From Ideonella sp. WA131b (lineage in GTDB: Bacteria; Pseudomonadota; Gammaproteobacteria; Burkholderiales; Burkholderiaceae_C): a stretch of 64,000 nucleotides of DNA. A model generated the notes under the pieces. That model saw only the letters and a program-made list of their open reading frames with translations, was not told the DNA's origin and did not search any database. Where the stretch lies: assembly GCA_023657425.1 (NCBI GenBank), contig JAGTJW010000001.1:1-64000 (forward strand), given 5' to 3'. Shown one piece after another: positions 7,763 through 15,515 of this stretch. A program made the translations under genes and the position numbers. Positions within the stretch are counted from its first letter, which is position 1; each line of letters opens with the position of its first letter.

Positions 7763-7885
7763 CCCCTCGCTCAAGCTGACCCGCTACGGCATGCAGCGTA
7801 AGCCTGGTGTGCGTCGCCCTCGGCACCTTCGCACACCAGGCTTACACTGCACGCCTCCGCGGGCAGCTTAGCTCGAACGTTAGGC
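7757..7885 (+). repeat. attC: attC recombination site
   Basis: A 129-bp site from GCCTAAC (7757-7763) to GTTAGGC (7879-7885). The loop (GTGTGCGTCGCCCTCGGC) is shared with the site at 9889. Confidence 0.92.
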
Positions 7886-8164
7886 CCGCCGGGAAACAAT
7901 GCCTGTTGTCCTCAGCTCGGCTCGCCGCAGGCGGCTCGCCTCTGCCGCTTGCCCCCTCCCTCGCGAGGCGCCTCTGTGCACCACTGTTCAGCGCCCCGCT
8001 TCAGGTCCGCCGCTTCTTTGGTAGCCACCGCCGCAACATGCTTCGTACGGAACCGCTCACCTCGAACCACTCCTCCTTGTTTCCCGCGCACCGGACGCGA
8101 GACTCCAATCACCCCCGCAGCTCTCCTTCTCGGGTGCGCCCGGTGCGCTGCACCCAAGCGGCTG
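7886..8164. other. Gene cassette without a convincing gene (family 2, copy A)
   Basis: A body of about 280 bp with no supported gene. It is clearly homologous to the next cassette (8294-8572): both begin with a CCGCC..CAATGCC segment, carry TTGTCCTCA close by, and end GGTGCGCCCGGTGCGCTGC. Divergence is too scattered to favour one reading frame. Confidence 0.5.
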
Positions 8165-8293
8165 GCCTAACCCCTCGCTCAAGCTGACCCGCTACGGCAG
8201 GCGCTGTAAGCCTGGTCCGCGGCACTTGGTGCATCATCGCGAACCAGGCTTACAGCGCCTGCCTCCGTGGGCAGCTTAGCTCGAACGTTAGGC
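8165..8293 (+). repeat. attC: attC recombination site
   Basis: A 129-bp site from GCCTAAC (8165-8171) to GTTAGGC (8287-8293), with a core nearly the same as the sites at 424 and 4136. Confidence 0.93.
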
Positions 8294-8572
8294 CCGCCGA
8301 AGAGCAATGCCGGTTGTCCTCATCACGGCTCGCCGCACGCGGCTCGCCTTCGCCACTTGTCCCCTCGCTCGCAAGGCACCTTTGGACTTCATCGTTCAGC
8401 GCCCCGCTTCGGCCCTGGCTTTCCTTTGCACGCCACCAGCGCAAGCTGCTTCGCAGGGACAGGCCTGTGGGACGCCACCTGTCTGTGCTCACCGCGCACC
8501 GGGCGCAGAACTTCAACCTCTCCAGCAGCACTCCATCTCGGGTGCGCCCGGTGCGCTGCGCACCAGCGGCTG
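8294..8572. other. Gene cassette without a convincing gene (family 2, copy B)
   Basis: Homologue of the preceding cassette body, with many substitutions and small length changes. No frame is conserved between them. The two adjacent relatives probably arose by tandem duplication or repeated capture. Confidence 0.5.
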
Positions 8573-8701
8573 GCCTAACCGGTCGCTCAAGCTGACCCGC
8601 TACGGCAGGCACTGTAAGCCTGGTCCGCGGCACATGGTGCATCATCGGGAACCAGGCTTACAGCGCCTGCCTCCGCGGGCAGCTTAGCTCGAACGTTCGG
8701 C
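8573..8701 (+). repeat. attC: attC recombination site
   Basis: A 129-bp site from GCCTAAC (8573-8579) to GTTCGGC (8695-8701). The C in the R' box departs from GTTRRRY and may weaken recombination here. The base after GCCTAAC is also changed (CGGTCGC instead of CCCTCGC). Confidence 0.88.
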
Positions 8702-8756
8702 CTCACAACAGACGCCCAGGTCAGGCCTCGGCCCAGTTTAGCGCAGCCATCTGTTT

Positions 8757-9059
8757 GTGCATACAATCCGCTCTGTGCGGATCACCTTCGACCAATCCAA
8801 GAACGAACGCAACCTGAGGCTGCGAGGTCTTAGCTTCGAGAGAGCCGCAGACTTCAGCTTCGACTCCGCTGTGTTCGCCGTGGACGATCGCAGGGAGTAC
8901 CCTGAGACTCGGTACGTAGCTCTGGGTCTTGTGGGAGACCGTGTCCACGTTCTGTGCTTCACAGAAACTACCGACGGGGTTCGTGTCATCAGCTTTCGCA
9001 AGGCCAACCCAAGAGAGGTGAAGCGTTATGCCCAAGCGCGTTCCACTGACTCGCCCTGA
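8757..9059 (+). CDS. brnT: BrnT-family toxin (second cassette pair)
   Basis: About 100 aa from GTG 8757, or 94 aa from GTG 8775, which gives the more usual BrnT start (VRITFDQSKNERNLRLRGL). The core FDSAVFAVDDRREYPETRY and the end VRVISFRKANPREVKRY fit the family. A TACAAT box (8762-8767) just before the second GTG suggests an own promoter and a leaderless start, as in the other pair. It overlaps the antitoxin gene by 32 bp. It is only distantly similar to the toxin at 6471. Confidence 0.85.
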   Translation: MHTIRSVRITFDQSKNERNLRLRGLSFERAADFSFDSAVFAVDDRREYPETRYVALGLVGDRVHVLCFTETTDGVRVISFRKANPREVKRYAQARSTDSP

Positions 9060-9309
9060 TGGCGAAGTCCGCGAGTTGAAGGCGGAAGACATCAAGAGCT
9101 TCCGGTCAGCGACTGCCCTGCCCGCTTCGCTGCAACAGAAGCTTGGCGTACGCGGTCCGCAGAAGTCGCCCACGAAGGAGCGAATCACCATCCGATTGTC
9201 CCGAGACGTTGTTGAACGGTTCCGGGCAACCGGTGAAGGGTGGCAGTCCCGAGTCGACGCAGCTCTGCAGGACTGGCTCAAGAAGCAGAAGCGCGGCTCT
9301 GTGCAGTGA
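9028..9309 (+). CDS. brnA: BrnA-family antitoxin (second cassette pair)
   Basis: A 93-aa protein. The C-terminal ribbon-helix-helix is clear (KERITIRLSRDVVERFRATG, then GWQSRVDAALQDWLKKQ), with the same layout as the BrnA at 6697. The stop lies just before the next attC. It would neutralise the upstream BrnT and repress the pair. Confidence 0.86.
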   Translation: MPKRVPLTRPDGEVRELKAEDIKSFRSATALPASLQQKLGVRGPQKSPTKERITIRLSRDVVERFRATGEGWQSRVDAALQDWLKKQKRGSVQ

Positions 9310-9310
9310 G

Positions 9311-9439
9311 GCCGAACCCCTCGCTCAAGCTGACCCACTACGGCAGGCACTGTAAGCCCCGCCTGAGGTACTCCGTACATTGTCTCAGTCCGGGCTTACA
9401 GTACCTGCCTCCGCGGGCAGCTTGGCTCGAACGTTTGGC
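9311..9439 (+). repeat. attC: attC recombination site
   Basis: A 129-bp site from GCCGAAC (9311-9317; G replaces T of the usual box) to GTTTGGC (9433-9439). The changed boxes remain complementary at the opposite position only in part, so this site may be less active. Confidence 0.87.
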
Positions 9440-9494
9440 CTCGCAAGCACACGTATCGCCGGTCATCGCAAGATTTCGTCAACGGAGTCAGCCA

Positions 9495-9866
9495 ATGCGG
9501 CAAACGCAAATCCCCTTCCGTCGCTCAATCTTGGTTCTACCCATACTGGCGAGTTTTGTTGCGTGCACCCCAACGCCACCGAACGACGCAGTTCTTGCAG
9601 AACTTGCTGCCCTCGCACCTGCCCTCCTCAAGCAATATCAATCAAGCTTGATTCCGGCAGACAAGTGGCCACTTACAATAGTGCGGTTGAAACCTCGACA
9701 TGTTCTGGCTAACTCGACCGGCCTATATATTGCCCGATCACACTTCTTTGTCCTAGAAAGCGGACTGTTCGTACCACGGGCTCCAGACTTCGCTCCAAAG
9801 GAGGGCACAGACCCTTCTTACTCACCTCTCACTTCGGGTGTGTTCTCCTATCGCATAAGCGGGTAG
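9495..9866 (+). CDS. Putative small lipoprotein, cassette-encoded
   Basis: About 123 aa. A basic start (MRQTQIPFRRS) precedes a hydrophobic segment ending ILASFVACTPTPP, an acceptable lipobox with Cys at residue 24. The mature part has no motif I recognise; it includes LKPRHVLANSTGLYIARS and SPLTSGVFSYRISG. ACGGAG lies 7 bases before the ATG. The protein is probably exported and membrane-anchored. Integron cassettes often carry such unknown exported proteins. Confidence 0.7.
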   Translation: MRQTQIPFRRSILVLPILASFVACTPTPPNDAVLAELAALAPALLKQYQSSLIPADKWPLTIVRLKPRHVLANSTGLYIARSHFFVLESGLFVPRAPDFAPKEGTDPSYSPLTSGVFSYRISG

Positions 9867-9888
9867 TCATCCCTGACCCACGAGCGAG

Positions 9889-10017
9889 GGCTAACCCCTC
9901 GCTCAAGCTGACCCGCTACGGCATGCAGCGTAAGCCTGGTGTGCGGCGCCTTCGGCACCTTCGCACATCAGGCTTACACTGCATGCCTCCGCGGGCAGCG
10001 TAGCTCGAACGTTAGGC
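9889..10017 (+). repeat. attC: attC recombination site
   Basis: A 129-bp site from GGCTAAC (9889-9895) to GTTAGGC (10011-10017). The second base of R'' is changed (G for C), and the inner right arm reads CAGCGTAG instead of CAGCTTAG. Confidence 0.88.
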
Positions 10018-10074
10018 ATCGCGGCAGTCTCACTATTTAAGTGCAACGCTCCAACCCCAATATGGAGCTTTGCA

Positions 10075-10214
10075 ATGGGTTCGAAGTACTCACATCTTTC
10101 TGATGCCGAACGTTGGGCGATTGAGACCAAGCTCAAGGAGCGTCAGAGCTTGGCCGCCATCGGTCGCACCATGGGCCGCCATCGCAGCACCATCTGTCGC
10201 GAACGCAAGCGCGG
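10075..10214 (+). pseudogene. IS30-family transposase, N-terminal fragment
   Basis: The frame MGSKYSHLSDAERWAIETKL followed by AAIGRTMGRHRSTICRERKR is the N-terminal helix-turn-helix of IS30-type transposases (normally RSxSTISREIKRN). It stops being similar at about 10214, where a remnant of a different element begins on the other strand. The catalytic domain is missing. Confidence 0.75.
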
Positions 10215-10215
10215 A

Positions 10216-10318
10216 TGCCATACATTGCGCACAAGTCCTTCACGCTGTGCGCCTCGAGCTTGTAGTCCCGTACGAATTGCTTCCTCAGTTCCATGACGTT
10301 GACTTCTTTCCAGGGCAT
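10216..10318 (-). pseudogene. IS481-family transposase, N-terminal fragment
   Basis: The minus-strand start MPWKEVNVMELRKQFVRDYK with HSVKDLCAMYGI is the usual N terminus of IS481-type transposases (MPW..SVMxxRxxF, then a helix-turn-helix). It is cut at the junction with the IS30 fragment near 10215. Upstream, TGTCAACCATCC occurs twice (10358 and 10381), which resembles an IS481 terminal repeat (TGTxAAC). Confidence 0.7.
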
Positions 10319-10466
10319 CGGAAACTCCTCTTGTGAGCTCCGATCGTCCTATTGCGTGTCAACCATCCGCCCAGAGAATCTGTCAACCATCCGTCCCGGT
10401 CGTACCCGCGCGCGGCCTCTCAAGAAACTCCTTCCAAGTAGTTGATTCGCTTATAGTTTTTCGGCG

Positions 10467-11816
10467 TTATGCGGTCGGCACCAGACTCATGCCTAGGCTC
10501 TGAGCGCGCCGCTGCAGGTGGTGGATAACGCGCTGTCTGTAGCGCTCTTCGTAGTACTGCTGACCTTGGTCGACGTACTCCTGTCCCTTGGTCATCAGCG
10601 CGTAGAACAGGCGCGCCAGCTTGTGGGCCGCAGCCGTGACGGCCTTGCCTTTGTCCATGCGGCCGCACAGCCGCCTGTAGTAGGCCCCCAGCGCTGACTT
10701 GCTGCTTCGCAGTGCCGCCGCCGCTTGCCGGAACGCCTGGCTCGCTCTGTTCACGCTGTGCTTGGTCTTCGCACCCAGCACCTTGCCCCCACTGATTCGC
10801 GTGCCCGGGCACAGGCCCAGCCAGGACGCGAAGTGCTTGTCGCTGGGGAAGCGGCTAAGGTCCGTTCCGACTTCGGCCACGATGTTCAGCGCCGTGGTCT
10901 CGTCGATGCCGTCCACCTTGGTCACGTCCACTCCGCACATCTTCAACAGTCGCTCTCGGACGTTGAACTTCGGCGCGTTCTTGGCCTTGCTGCGCTTCTT
11001 GCCCTTGCCGAGTTCCTTGGTGTGGACTTCCAGCTTGGCCATCACGCGCTGGATCTCGGTCTCGCACTCCTGCAACTGCTGCGCGTAGAAGTCGAATCTG
11101 CCCAGCGCCTGCTTCAGCGCCAACAGATGCTCCGCCCTCCACGTGCCTTGCAGGCTCGCCGCGATCTCCTCCTCGCTGGCCTTGATCCGGCTGTCCCGGT
11201 ACGCCGCCAGCACCTGCGCATCGCGCTCGCCCTCGACGATGGCCCTGACGATCTTCTGGCCCGTCACACCTGCCACGTCGCTGATGGCCTGGCTGAGCTG
11301 GATGTTCATCAGCGTCATGGCCTTTTGCATGTGCTGCACGCTGCGGCCCTGGTCGGCCAGCAGCCTCGTCCGCAGCCGGTTGAACTCCCGCAGCTCGCAG
11401 AACTGGTCTTGCGGCCTGAACGCCGCCTTCAGCAGTCCGTAGCTCAACAACTGCTGGATCCACCGGCAGTCCTGCACGTCGCTCTTGCGCCCAGACACGT
11501 TCTTCACCTGCCGGGCGTCCACCAGCATCACTTCGAACCCACGCCGCTCCAGCAGCTCGTACAGCGGTATCCAGTACACCCCCGTGGACTCCATCGCCAC
11601 GATCTTCACGCCGCACTCCTGCAGCCAGTCGGCCATCGCTTGCAGATCCCTGGTGTACACCCCGAACTGCCTCACCGATTGCTCCGCCGCTTCATTGGGC
11701 ACCGCCACGAAGTGCATCGAACCACCCACATCGATGCCAGCCGCATCCGGGTGCATCACCTCCAGCTTGCTTCGGCCTGTCCTGGCCTTGCTCATCGCCA
11801 TACCTTGCTCCATCAT
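10467..11816 (-). CDS. tnp: IS110-family transposase
   Basis: About 449 aa. The N-terminal DEDD (RuvC-like) domain shows AGIDVGGSMHFVAV, VAMESTGVYWIPL and the KSDVQDCRWIQ segment. The C-terminal transposase-20 domain includes GVDVTKVDGIDETTAL and FASWLGLCPGTRISGGK, with the conserved serine region after it. Both domains are complete, so the enzyme may be active. ATG 11816, 11813 or 11795 could be the start. IS110 elements lack long terminal repeats, and I could not define the ends; roughly 10430-11880 belongs to it. It lies inside the last full cassette, and a partial copy is at 15244-15411. Confidence 0.9.
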   Translation of the reverse strand: MMEQGMAMSKARTGRSKLEVMHPDAAGIDVGGSMHFVAVPNEAAEQSVRQFGVYTRDLQAMADWLQECGVKIVAMESTGVYWIPLYELLERRGFEVMLVDARQVKNVSGRKSDVQDCRWIQQLLSYGLLKAAFRPQDQFCELREFNRLRTRLLADQGRSVQHMQKAMTLMNIQLSQAISDVAGVTGQKIVRAIVEGERDAQVLAAYRDSRIKASEEEIAASLQGTWRAEHLLALKQALGRFDFYAQQLQECETEIQRVMAKLEVHTKELGKGKKRSKAKNAPKFNVRERLLKMCGVDVTKVDGIDETTALNIVAEVGTDLSRFPSDKHFASWLGLCPGTRISGGKVLGAKTKHSVNRASQAFRQAAAALRSSKSALGAYYRRLCGRMDKGKAVTAAAHKLARLFYALMTKGQEYVDQGQQYYEERYRQRVIHHLQRRAQSLGMSLVPTA

Positions 11817-11877
11817 CCGTTGCGGGATGCGGAGCCAACTATGGGTACGTCGTCGTAGCTCACTCTCTCAAACGGGA

Positions 11878-12077
11878 TGCACCAGGCCTCGGCGCCCTTC
11901 CAAGAACACCAAGGCCTGCCGCTCACCAATGTCGATGACGTCACCCAAGACCAACCTAACCCTCGGGCATCAAGCACCAGTGTCCGTCCGGCCTTGGTCG
12001 GCTCCGCACCCCATCTTTTGCCACAACCGGCGCAGCAGTTTCATCGGAACGATTCGCGCGCGTCAGCGTGCGCTGCG
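11878..12077. other. Residual cassette sequence between IS110 and attC
   Basis: This is 200 bp of leftover cassette DNA. On the minus strand one frame reads MKLLRRLWQKMGCGADQ, hits a TGA, then continues VLGDVIDIGERQALVFLEGR to a stop close to the IS110 end. That looks like a broken reverse-oriented gene, but the evidence is thin. The forward frame 11877-12083 has no support. Confidence 0.35.
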
Positions 12078-12206
12078 GCCTAACCCCTCGCTCAAGCTGA
12101 CCCGCTACGGCAGGCACTGTAAGCCCGGCCTGAGCCAGTCGTACTATCGTCTCAGTCCGGGCTTACAGTACCTGCCTACGCGGGCAGCTTAGCTCGAACG
12201 TTTGGC
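12078..12206 (+). repeat. attC: attC recombination site, last of the array
   Basis: A 129-bp site from GCCTAAC (12078-12084) to GTTTGGC (12200-12206). No further attC is seen to the right; insertion sequences follow. Confidence 0.92.
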
Positions 12207-12207
12207 C

Positions 12208-12241
12208 ATGAAGATCCTCATCACCGGCGCCGCAGGAAGGA
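12208..12241 (+). pseudogene. NAD-dependent epimerase/dehydratase, 5' fragment
   Basis: ATG 12208 begins one base after the attC. It encodes MKILITGAAGR, the first strand and glycine loop of a Rossmann-fold epimerase, and is cut by the ISL3 element. Removing the ISL3 element and one copy of its AGGAAGGA duplication rejoins this exactly in frame with the fragment at 15042, giving MKILITGAAGRIGRA. Confidence 0.8.
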
Positions 12242-12343
12242 GGCCCCTCGTCATTTCGTGTGGAACCCAACAGACAGAATGGCCGGTCGTCGTCGAGCCC
12301 GGTGTGGCCTTGCCCCTGTCCGACGTAGTCCATAGCGACTCGG

Positions 12344-13243
12344 TTACGCGGCTTTCTTGACCTGGCCCGCGCGCCAGTTGGCTTCGAACTTCATGGGGCT
12401 GATGTAGCCCAGTGTGGAGTGCAGCCGCCGGTGGTTGTAGAACGTCAACCAGTCGATCACCTCGTCCATCGCCTCGCGGTGGGTGGCAAACCGCTTACCG
12501 TACAGCCGCCCGACCTTCAGGCTGCCCCACAGGCTTTCCGTGGGCGCATTGTCCCAGCAGTTGCCCTTGCGGCTCATTGAGCTTCGCATCCCATAGCCCT
12601 TCAGAGCGGCCTGGAAGTCATGGCTGCAGTACTGGCTGCCACGGTCGCTGTGGAAGATCAGTCCGGGTTCTGGGTGTCGCCTGAACCACGCCATGCGCAG
12701 CGCATCCGTCACCAGGCTGGTCTGCATGTGCGGCTGCATGCTCCAGCCCACCACCTGGCGGCTGAACAGGTCGATCACCGCCGCCAGGTACAGCCAGCCC
12801 TCATCGGTGGCGATGTAGGTGATGTCGCTGCTCCAGACGCGGTCTGGTGCTTCGGGCGTGAAGTCCCTGGCCAGCAGGTTCTCGGCCACCGGCAGGCTGT
12901 GCTTGCTGTCTGTGGTGACGACGAACTTCCTCTTGCCGCGCGCCCGGATGTTGTGCATCTTCATCAGCCGCTGCACCCGGTCTTTGCCTACCCGCACGCC
13001 CCTGGCCAGGAGTTCCTTCCACACCCGGGGCCAGCCGTACTCGCCCTTGAATTCGGCGTGGATCGCGCGGATGTGCGCTACCAGGGCCTCGTTGCTTACA
13101 CGCCTGGGGCCGGGCTCCGGCGGTGCTGCCTTGCTGCTGCGCTGGCGGTGCTCGAAGAAACCGCTGACGCTCACCCCCAGCACCTGGCACATCAGCGTGA
13201 CGGGCCACACCGTCTTGAGCTTGTCGATCCAGGCGTACTTCAC
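12344..13243 (-). CDS. IS3-family transposase OrfB (catalytic part)
   Basis: About 299 aa. An HTH_21-like start (DKLKTVWPVTLMCQVLGVS, EYGWPRVWKELL) is followed by an rve integrase core: VWSSDITYIATDEGW, IFHSDRGSQYCS and RKGNCWDNAPTESLWGSLK carry the D-D-E triad. The GTG start overlaps the end of orfA. Upstream, a run of seven A followed by G (complement of 13272-13279) is a classic -1 slippage site; reading -1 from it gives KKSDGVLREGVTVKYAW, an in-frame OrfAB fusion, the active transposase form in this family. Confidence 0.92.
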   Translation of the reverse strand: MKYAWIDKLKTVWPVTLMCQVLGVSVSGFFEHRQRSSKAAPPEPGPRRVSNEALVAHIRAIHAEFKGEYGWPRVWKELLARGVRVGKDRVQRLMKMHNIRARGKRKFVVTTDSKHSLPVAENLLARDFTPEAPDRVWSSDITYIATDEGWLYLAAVIDLFSRQVVGWSMQPHMQTSLVTDALRMAWFRRHPEPGLIFHSDRGSQYCSHDFQAALKGYGMRSSMSRKGNCWDNAPTESLWGSLKVGRLYGKRFATHREAMDEVIDWLTFYNHRRLHSTLGYISPMKFEANWRAGQVKKAA

Positions 13244-13545
13244 AGTGACTCCTTCGCGAAGTACGCCGTCGCTTTTTTTAAGATGTCGCGCTCCATCTTG
13301 ACCCGCGCCAGCTCCGCCCGCAGCCGCGCCAACTCCATCTGCTCGGCACTGACCGGCCTGTCCCCAGCGCCTTGCAGTTCACCCTTCTCGGCCGCCCTGA
13401 TCCAGTTGCCCAGCGTGGCCTTCGGGATGTCCAGAACACGTGCCGTCACGGCCGCGTCCTGCCCGCCCTTGACCAGCCTGACCGCCTCCAGCTTGAACTC
13501 CAACGTGTACCTCGCCCTGCGGCGCTTGCCTTCTTGCTTGCTCAT
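13240..13545 (-). CDS. IS3-family OrfA
   Basis: A 101-aa protein with the HTH_Tnp_1 domain (RARYTLEFKLEAVRLVKGGQ, ARVLDIPKATLGNWIRAAEK) and a C-terminal leucine-rich helix (ELARLRAELARVKMERDIL) used for multimerisation. It ends ATAYFAKESL just after the A7G slippage site. It binds the element ends and regulates transposition when made alone. Confidence 0.92.
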   Translation of the reverse strand: MSKQEGKRRRARYTLEFKLEAVRLVKGGQDAAVTARVLDIPKATLGNWIRAAEKGELQGAGDRPVSAEQMELARLRAELARVKMERDILKKATAYFAKESL

Positions 13546-13679
13546 CTCTCGTGCTCCATCTCTGTGATTTCATCATCAGCTATGGACTACGTTTTTCAGG
13601 GGCAAGGTCAGTGGGCATGTGGGCAGGCTGCCTTTGAGCCTGTCCACATGTCCACGGGGCGGTAGCCAGGAGTACCGAT

Positions 13680-15029
13680 TTGAACGTTGGCGTGGAGGCG
13701 CTGTTCACCGGCGCATTGGGTCTGCAAGCACCATGGGTGGTGCGGGAGGTTCGGCTTGACACCGCCAAGCACCGCATCGATTTCGACGTCGAGTGCAAGC
13801 AGTCGCTGCTGGCGTGCCCGGCTTGCGGTGCGGCCTCGCAGAAGGTGCATGACCGGCTGCCGCGCTCGTGGCGGCATCTGGACTTTTTCCAGTACGAGGC
13901 GTGGCTGCACGCCGAGGTGCCACGCGTGGGGTGCACGGCCTGCGGCAAGACGACGCAACTGACAGTACCGTGGGCTCGCCAGGGCAGCGGCTTCACGCTG
14001 CTGTTTGAAGCATTGGCGCTGACGATGTGCAGGGACTTGCCCGTGCGCCAGGCGGCCAGGGATCTGCGGGTGCGCGACAAGCAGTTGTGGCGCCGCATCG
14101 AGCACTACGTGAGCCAGGCGCGGAGCAAGCAGGACATGAGCCAGGTCCGCATCGTGGGCATCGACGAGACCAGCCTGCGCCGCGGGCATGACTACGTCAC
14201 CGTGGTGCACGACCTGGATGCCAAGCGGCTGCTGTTCTGCACGCCCGGACGTGAGCACCAGACGGTTCAGGCCTTCACGCAGGATCTGCATGCCCACGGC
14301 GGTGAGCCCACAGCGATCGCCCACGTCTGCATGGACATGAGTGCGGCGTACCTCAAGGGGGCTGCCACCTACCTGCCCAACGCGCTGGTCAGCTACGACC
14401 GCTTCCACGTCGTCAAGCTCGCAGGCGAAGCCATGGACGAGGTGCGCGCAGCCGAGTGGAAGACCGAGCAGGCGCAGGTGCAGCAGGAACTGGGCGTGCT
14501 GACGGCCAAGCAGCGCCGCTCCATCCTGTGGGGCATGCGCAGGAATCCTTCGGGCTGGACGGCCACGCAGCTTCAAGCCATGCACTGGTTGCAGCGAGCA
14601 AACCTGAAGACTGCGCGTGCCTGGCGGCTGAAGATGGCGCTGCGCGAGGTGTTCGCCAACGCACGCCGCCACAACCAACCCGAGCTCGCTTGCGCCGAGT
14701 TGAAGGCCTGGCTGTCGTGGGCGCGGCGCAGTCGCCTGGAGCCCTTCAAGCGGCTGGCGGCCACGCTCAGAGACCACTTCGATTCAGTCGTGCGAGGCAT
14801 GCTCGATCACCGCAGCAACGCCTTCGTCGAGGCGATGAACGGGCTGATGCAGCAAGCCAAGCGCGCGGCCCGCGGCTTCAGGACAGCAGCCAACTTCATC
14901 GCCATCGCTTATCTGCGCCTGGGCAAGCTCACCCACTTGCCGGCATCGCCCTTCGTGCCGGCAATGGCACTGTCAGCGGGCCTGACACAGCATCGGATGT
15001 GCGGTCAAGTTCCACACGGAACGGCATAG
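13680..15029 (+). CDS. tnp: ISL3-family transposase
   Basis: About 449 aa. The N-terminal zinc-ribbon has CPACG (near residue 45) and CTACG; a helix-turn-helix follows. The catalytic DDE domain shows VGIDETSLRRGHDY, VCMDMSAAY and NAFVEAMNGLM. A TTG start at 13680 is preceded by AGGAG. The gene appears intact, and the nested IS3 lies upstream of it, perhaps separating it from its promoter near the left terminal repeat. Confidence 0.93.
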   Translation: MNVGVEALFTGALGLQAPWVVREVRLDTAKHRIDFDVECKQSLLACPACGAASQKVHDRLPRSWRHLDFFQYEAWLHAEVPRVGCTACGKTTQLTVPWARQGSGFTLLFEALALTMCRDLPVRQAARDLRVRDKQLWRRIEHYVSQARSKQDMSQVRIVGIDETSLRRGHDYVTVVHDLDAKRLLFCTPGREHQTVQAFTQDLHAHGGEPTAIAHVCMDMSAAYLKGAATYLPNALVSYDRFHVVKLAGEAMDEVRAAEWKTEQAQVQQELGVLTAKQRRSILWGMRRNPSGWTATQLQAMHWLQRANLKTARAWRLKMALREVFANARRHNQPELACAELKAWLSWARRSRLEPFKRLAATLRDHFDSVVRGMLDHRSNAFVEAMNGLMQQAKRAARGFRTAANFIAIAYLRLGKLTHLPASPFVPAMALSAGLTQHRMCGQVPHGTA

Positions 15030-15041
15030 AGCCAGGAAGGA

Positions 15042-15243
15042 TAGGCCGCGCCACATACATCCGCCGCGCCGCCGAACACGAAGTCATTGGCCTTGACAGC
15101 GCGCCTTCGTCAACATCGGACCATGTCGGATCGATCGAAGACGTTGAGGCGATTCGCGCAAATCTGCGCGAGGTGCATGCCGTCATCCATATCGCCGCAC
15201 TTCACGCCCCCCATGTAGGCCACGTCACAGAGGAGGTGTGGGC
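15042..15243 (+). pseudogene. NAD-dependent epimerase/dehydratase, middle fragment
   Basis: Continues the frame of 12208 across the ISL3 target: IGRATYIRRAAEHEVIGLD, then VGSIEDVEAIRANLREVHAV, then VIHIAALHAPHVGHVTEEVW. The D after the second strand (GLDSAP) and the VIHIAA segment are typical of NAD-binding epimerases. Homology ends at the join with an IS110 fragment near 15240, so most of the gene (catalytic YxxxK part) is lost. Confidence 0.8.
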
Positions 15244-15411
15244 CGCTGCCATGACGGCCTTGCCTTTGTCCATGCGGCCGCACAGCCGCCTGTAGTAGGC
15301 CCCCAGCGCTGACTTGCTGCTTCGCAGCGCCGCTGCCGCTTGCCGGAACGCCTGGCTCGCTCTGTTCACGCTGTGCTTGGTCTTCGCACCCAGCACCTTG
15401 CCTCCACTGAT
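15244..15411 (-). pseudogene. IS110-family transposase, internal fragment
   Basis: Almost identical to 10630-10795 of the complete IS110 gene (segment SGGKVLGAKTKHSVNRASQA through RLCGRMDKGKAV). Both ends are abrupt: the left joins the epimerase relic at a short stretch that matches both sequences (GTGGGCCGC), the right joins an unrelated transposase tail. Confidence 0.85.
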
Positions 15412-15512
15412 CCCAAAAACTGCAGTTACCCGGGTGCCGAGGGCACCGGCGGTGGGGTTGGCAGGCCGATCTGACCGACGATGCGCTGGCAGATGTAGGC
15501 CAGCAGCGCCCG
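15411..15512 (-). pseudogene. IS4/IS1380-like transposase, C-terminal tail
   Basis: The minus strand encodes RALLAYICQRIVGQIGLPTP followed by PPVPSAPG and a stop, then TGCAGTTTTTGGGAT. The same tail occurs at the end of the relic at 52178-53097 (MLACICQRFVGQIGLPTP), so both come from one element type. Only about 100 bp remains here, and the IS630 copy follows directly. Confidence 0.65.
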
Positions 15513-15515
15513 CTA

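Larger units (their letters stand above)
12305..13610 (-). mobile_element. IS3-family element nested in ISL3
   Basis: Terminal inverted repeats TGGCCTTGCCCCTG (12305) and TGACCTTGCCCCTG (complement, ending 13610), continued by ACGTAGTCCATA on both sides. A 3-bp duplication GTG flanks it (12302-12304, 13611-13613). Elements of this family start with TG and make 3-4 bp duplications. Confidence 0.88.
12242..15033 (+). mobile_element. ISL3-family element, itself interrupted by IS3
   Basis: Imperfect terminal inverted repeats: GGCCCCTCGTCATTTCGTGT on the left, and on the right the complement GGCTCTATGCCGTTCCGTGT. Both begin GGC as is usual for ISL3. An exact 8-bp target duplication AGGAAGGA lies at 12234-12241 and 15034-15041. 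The IS3 element at 12305-13610 sits between the left end and the transposase gene. Confidence 0.92.

Noticed and set aside
11960..11975. AACCTAACCC as an extra attC R'' box
   Set aside because: No matching R' or stem follows; the true attC begins at 12078.
1..12206. Regularly repeated sequences resembling a CRISPR array
   Set aside because: Repeats are 129 bp with cassette-sized, unequal spacing, and carry RYYYAAC/GTTRRRY boxes. They are attC sites, and no cas genes are present.
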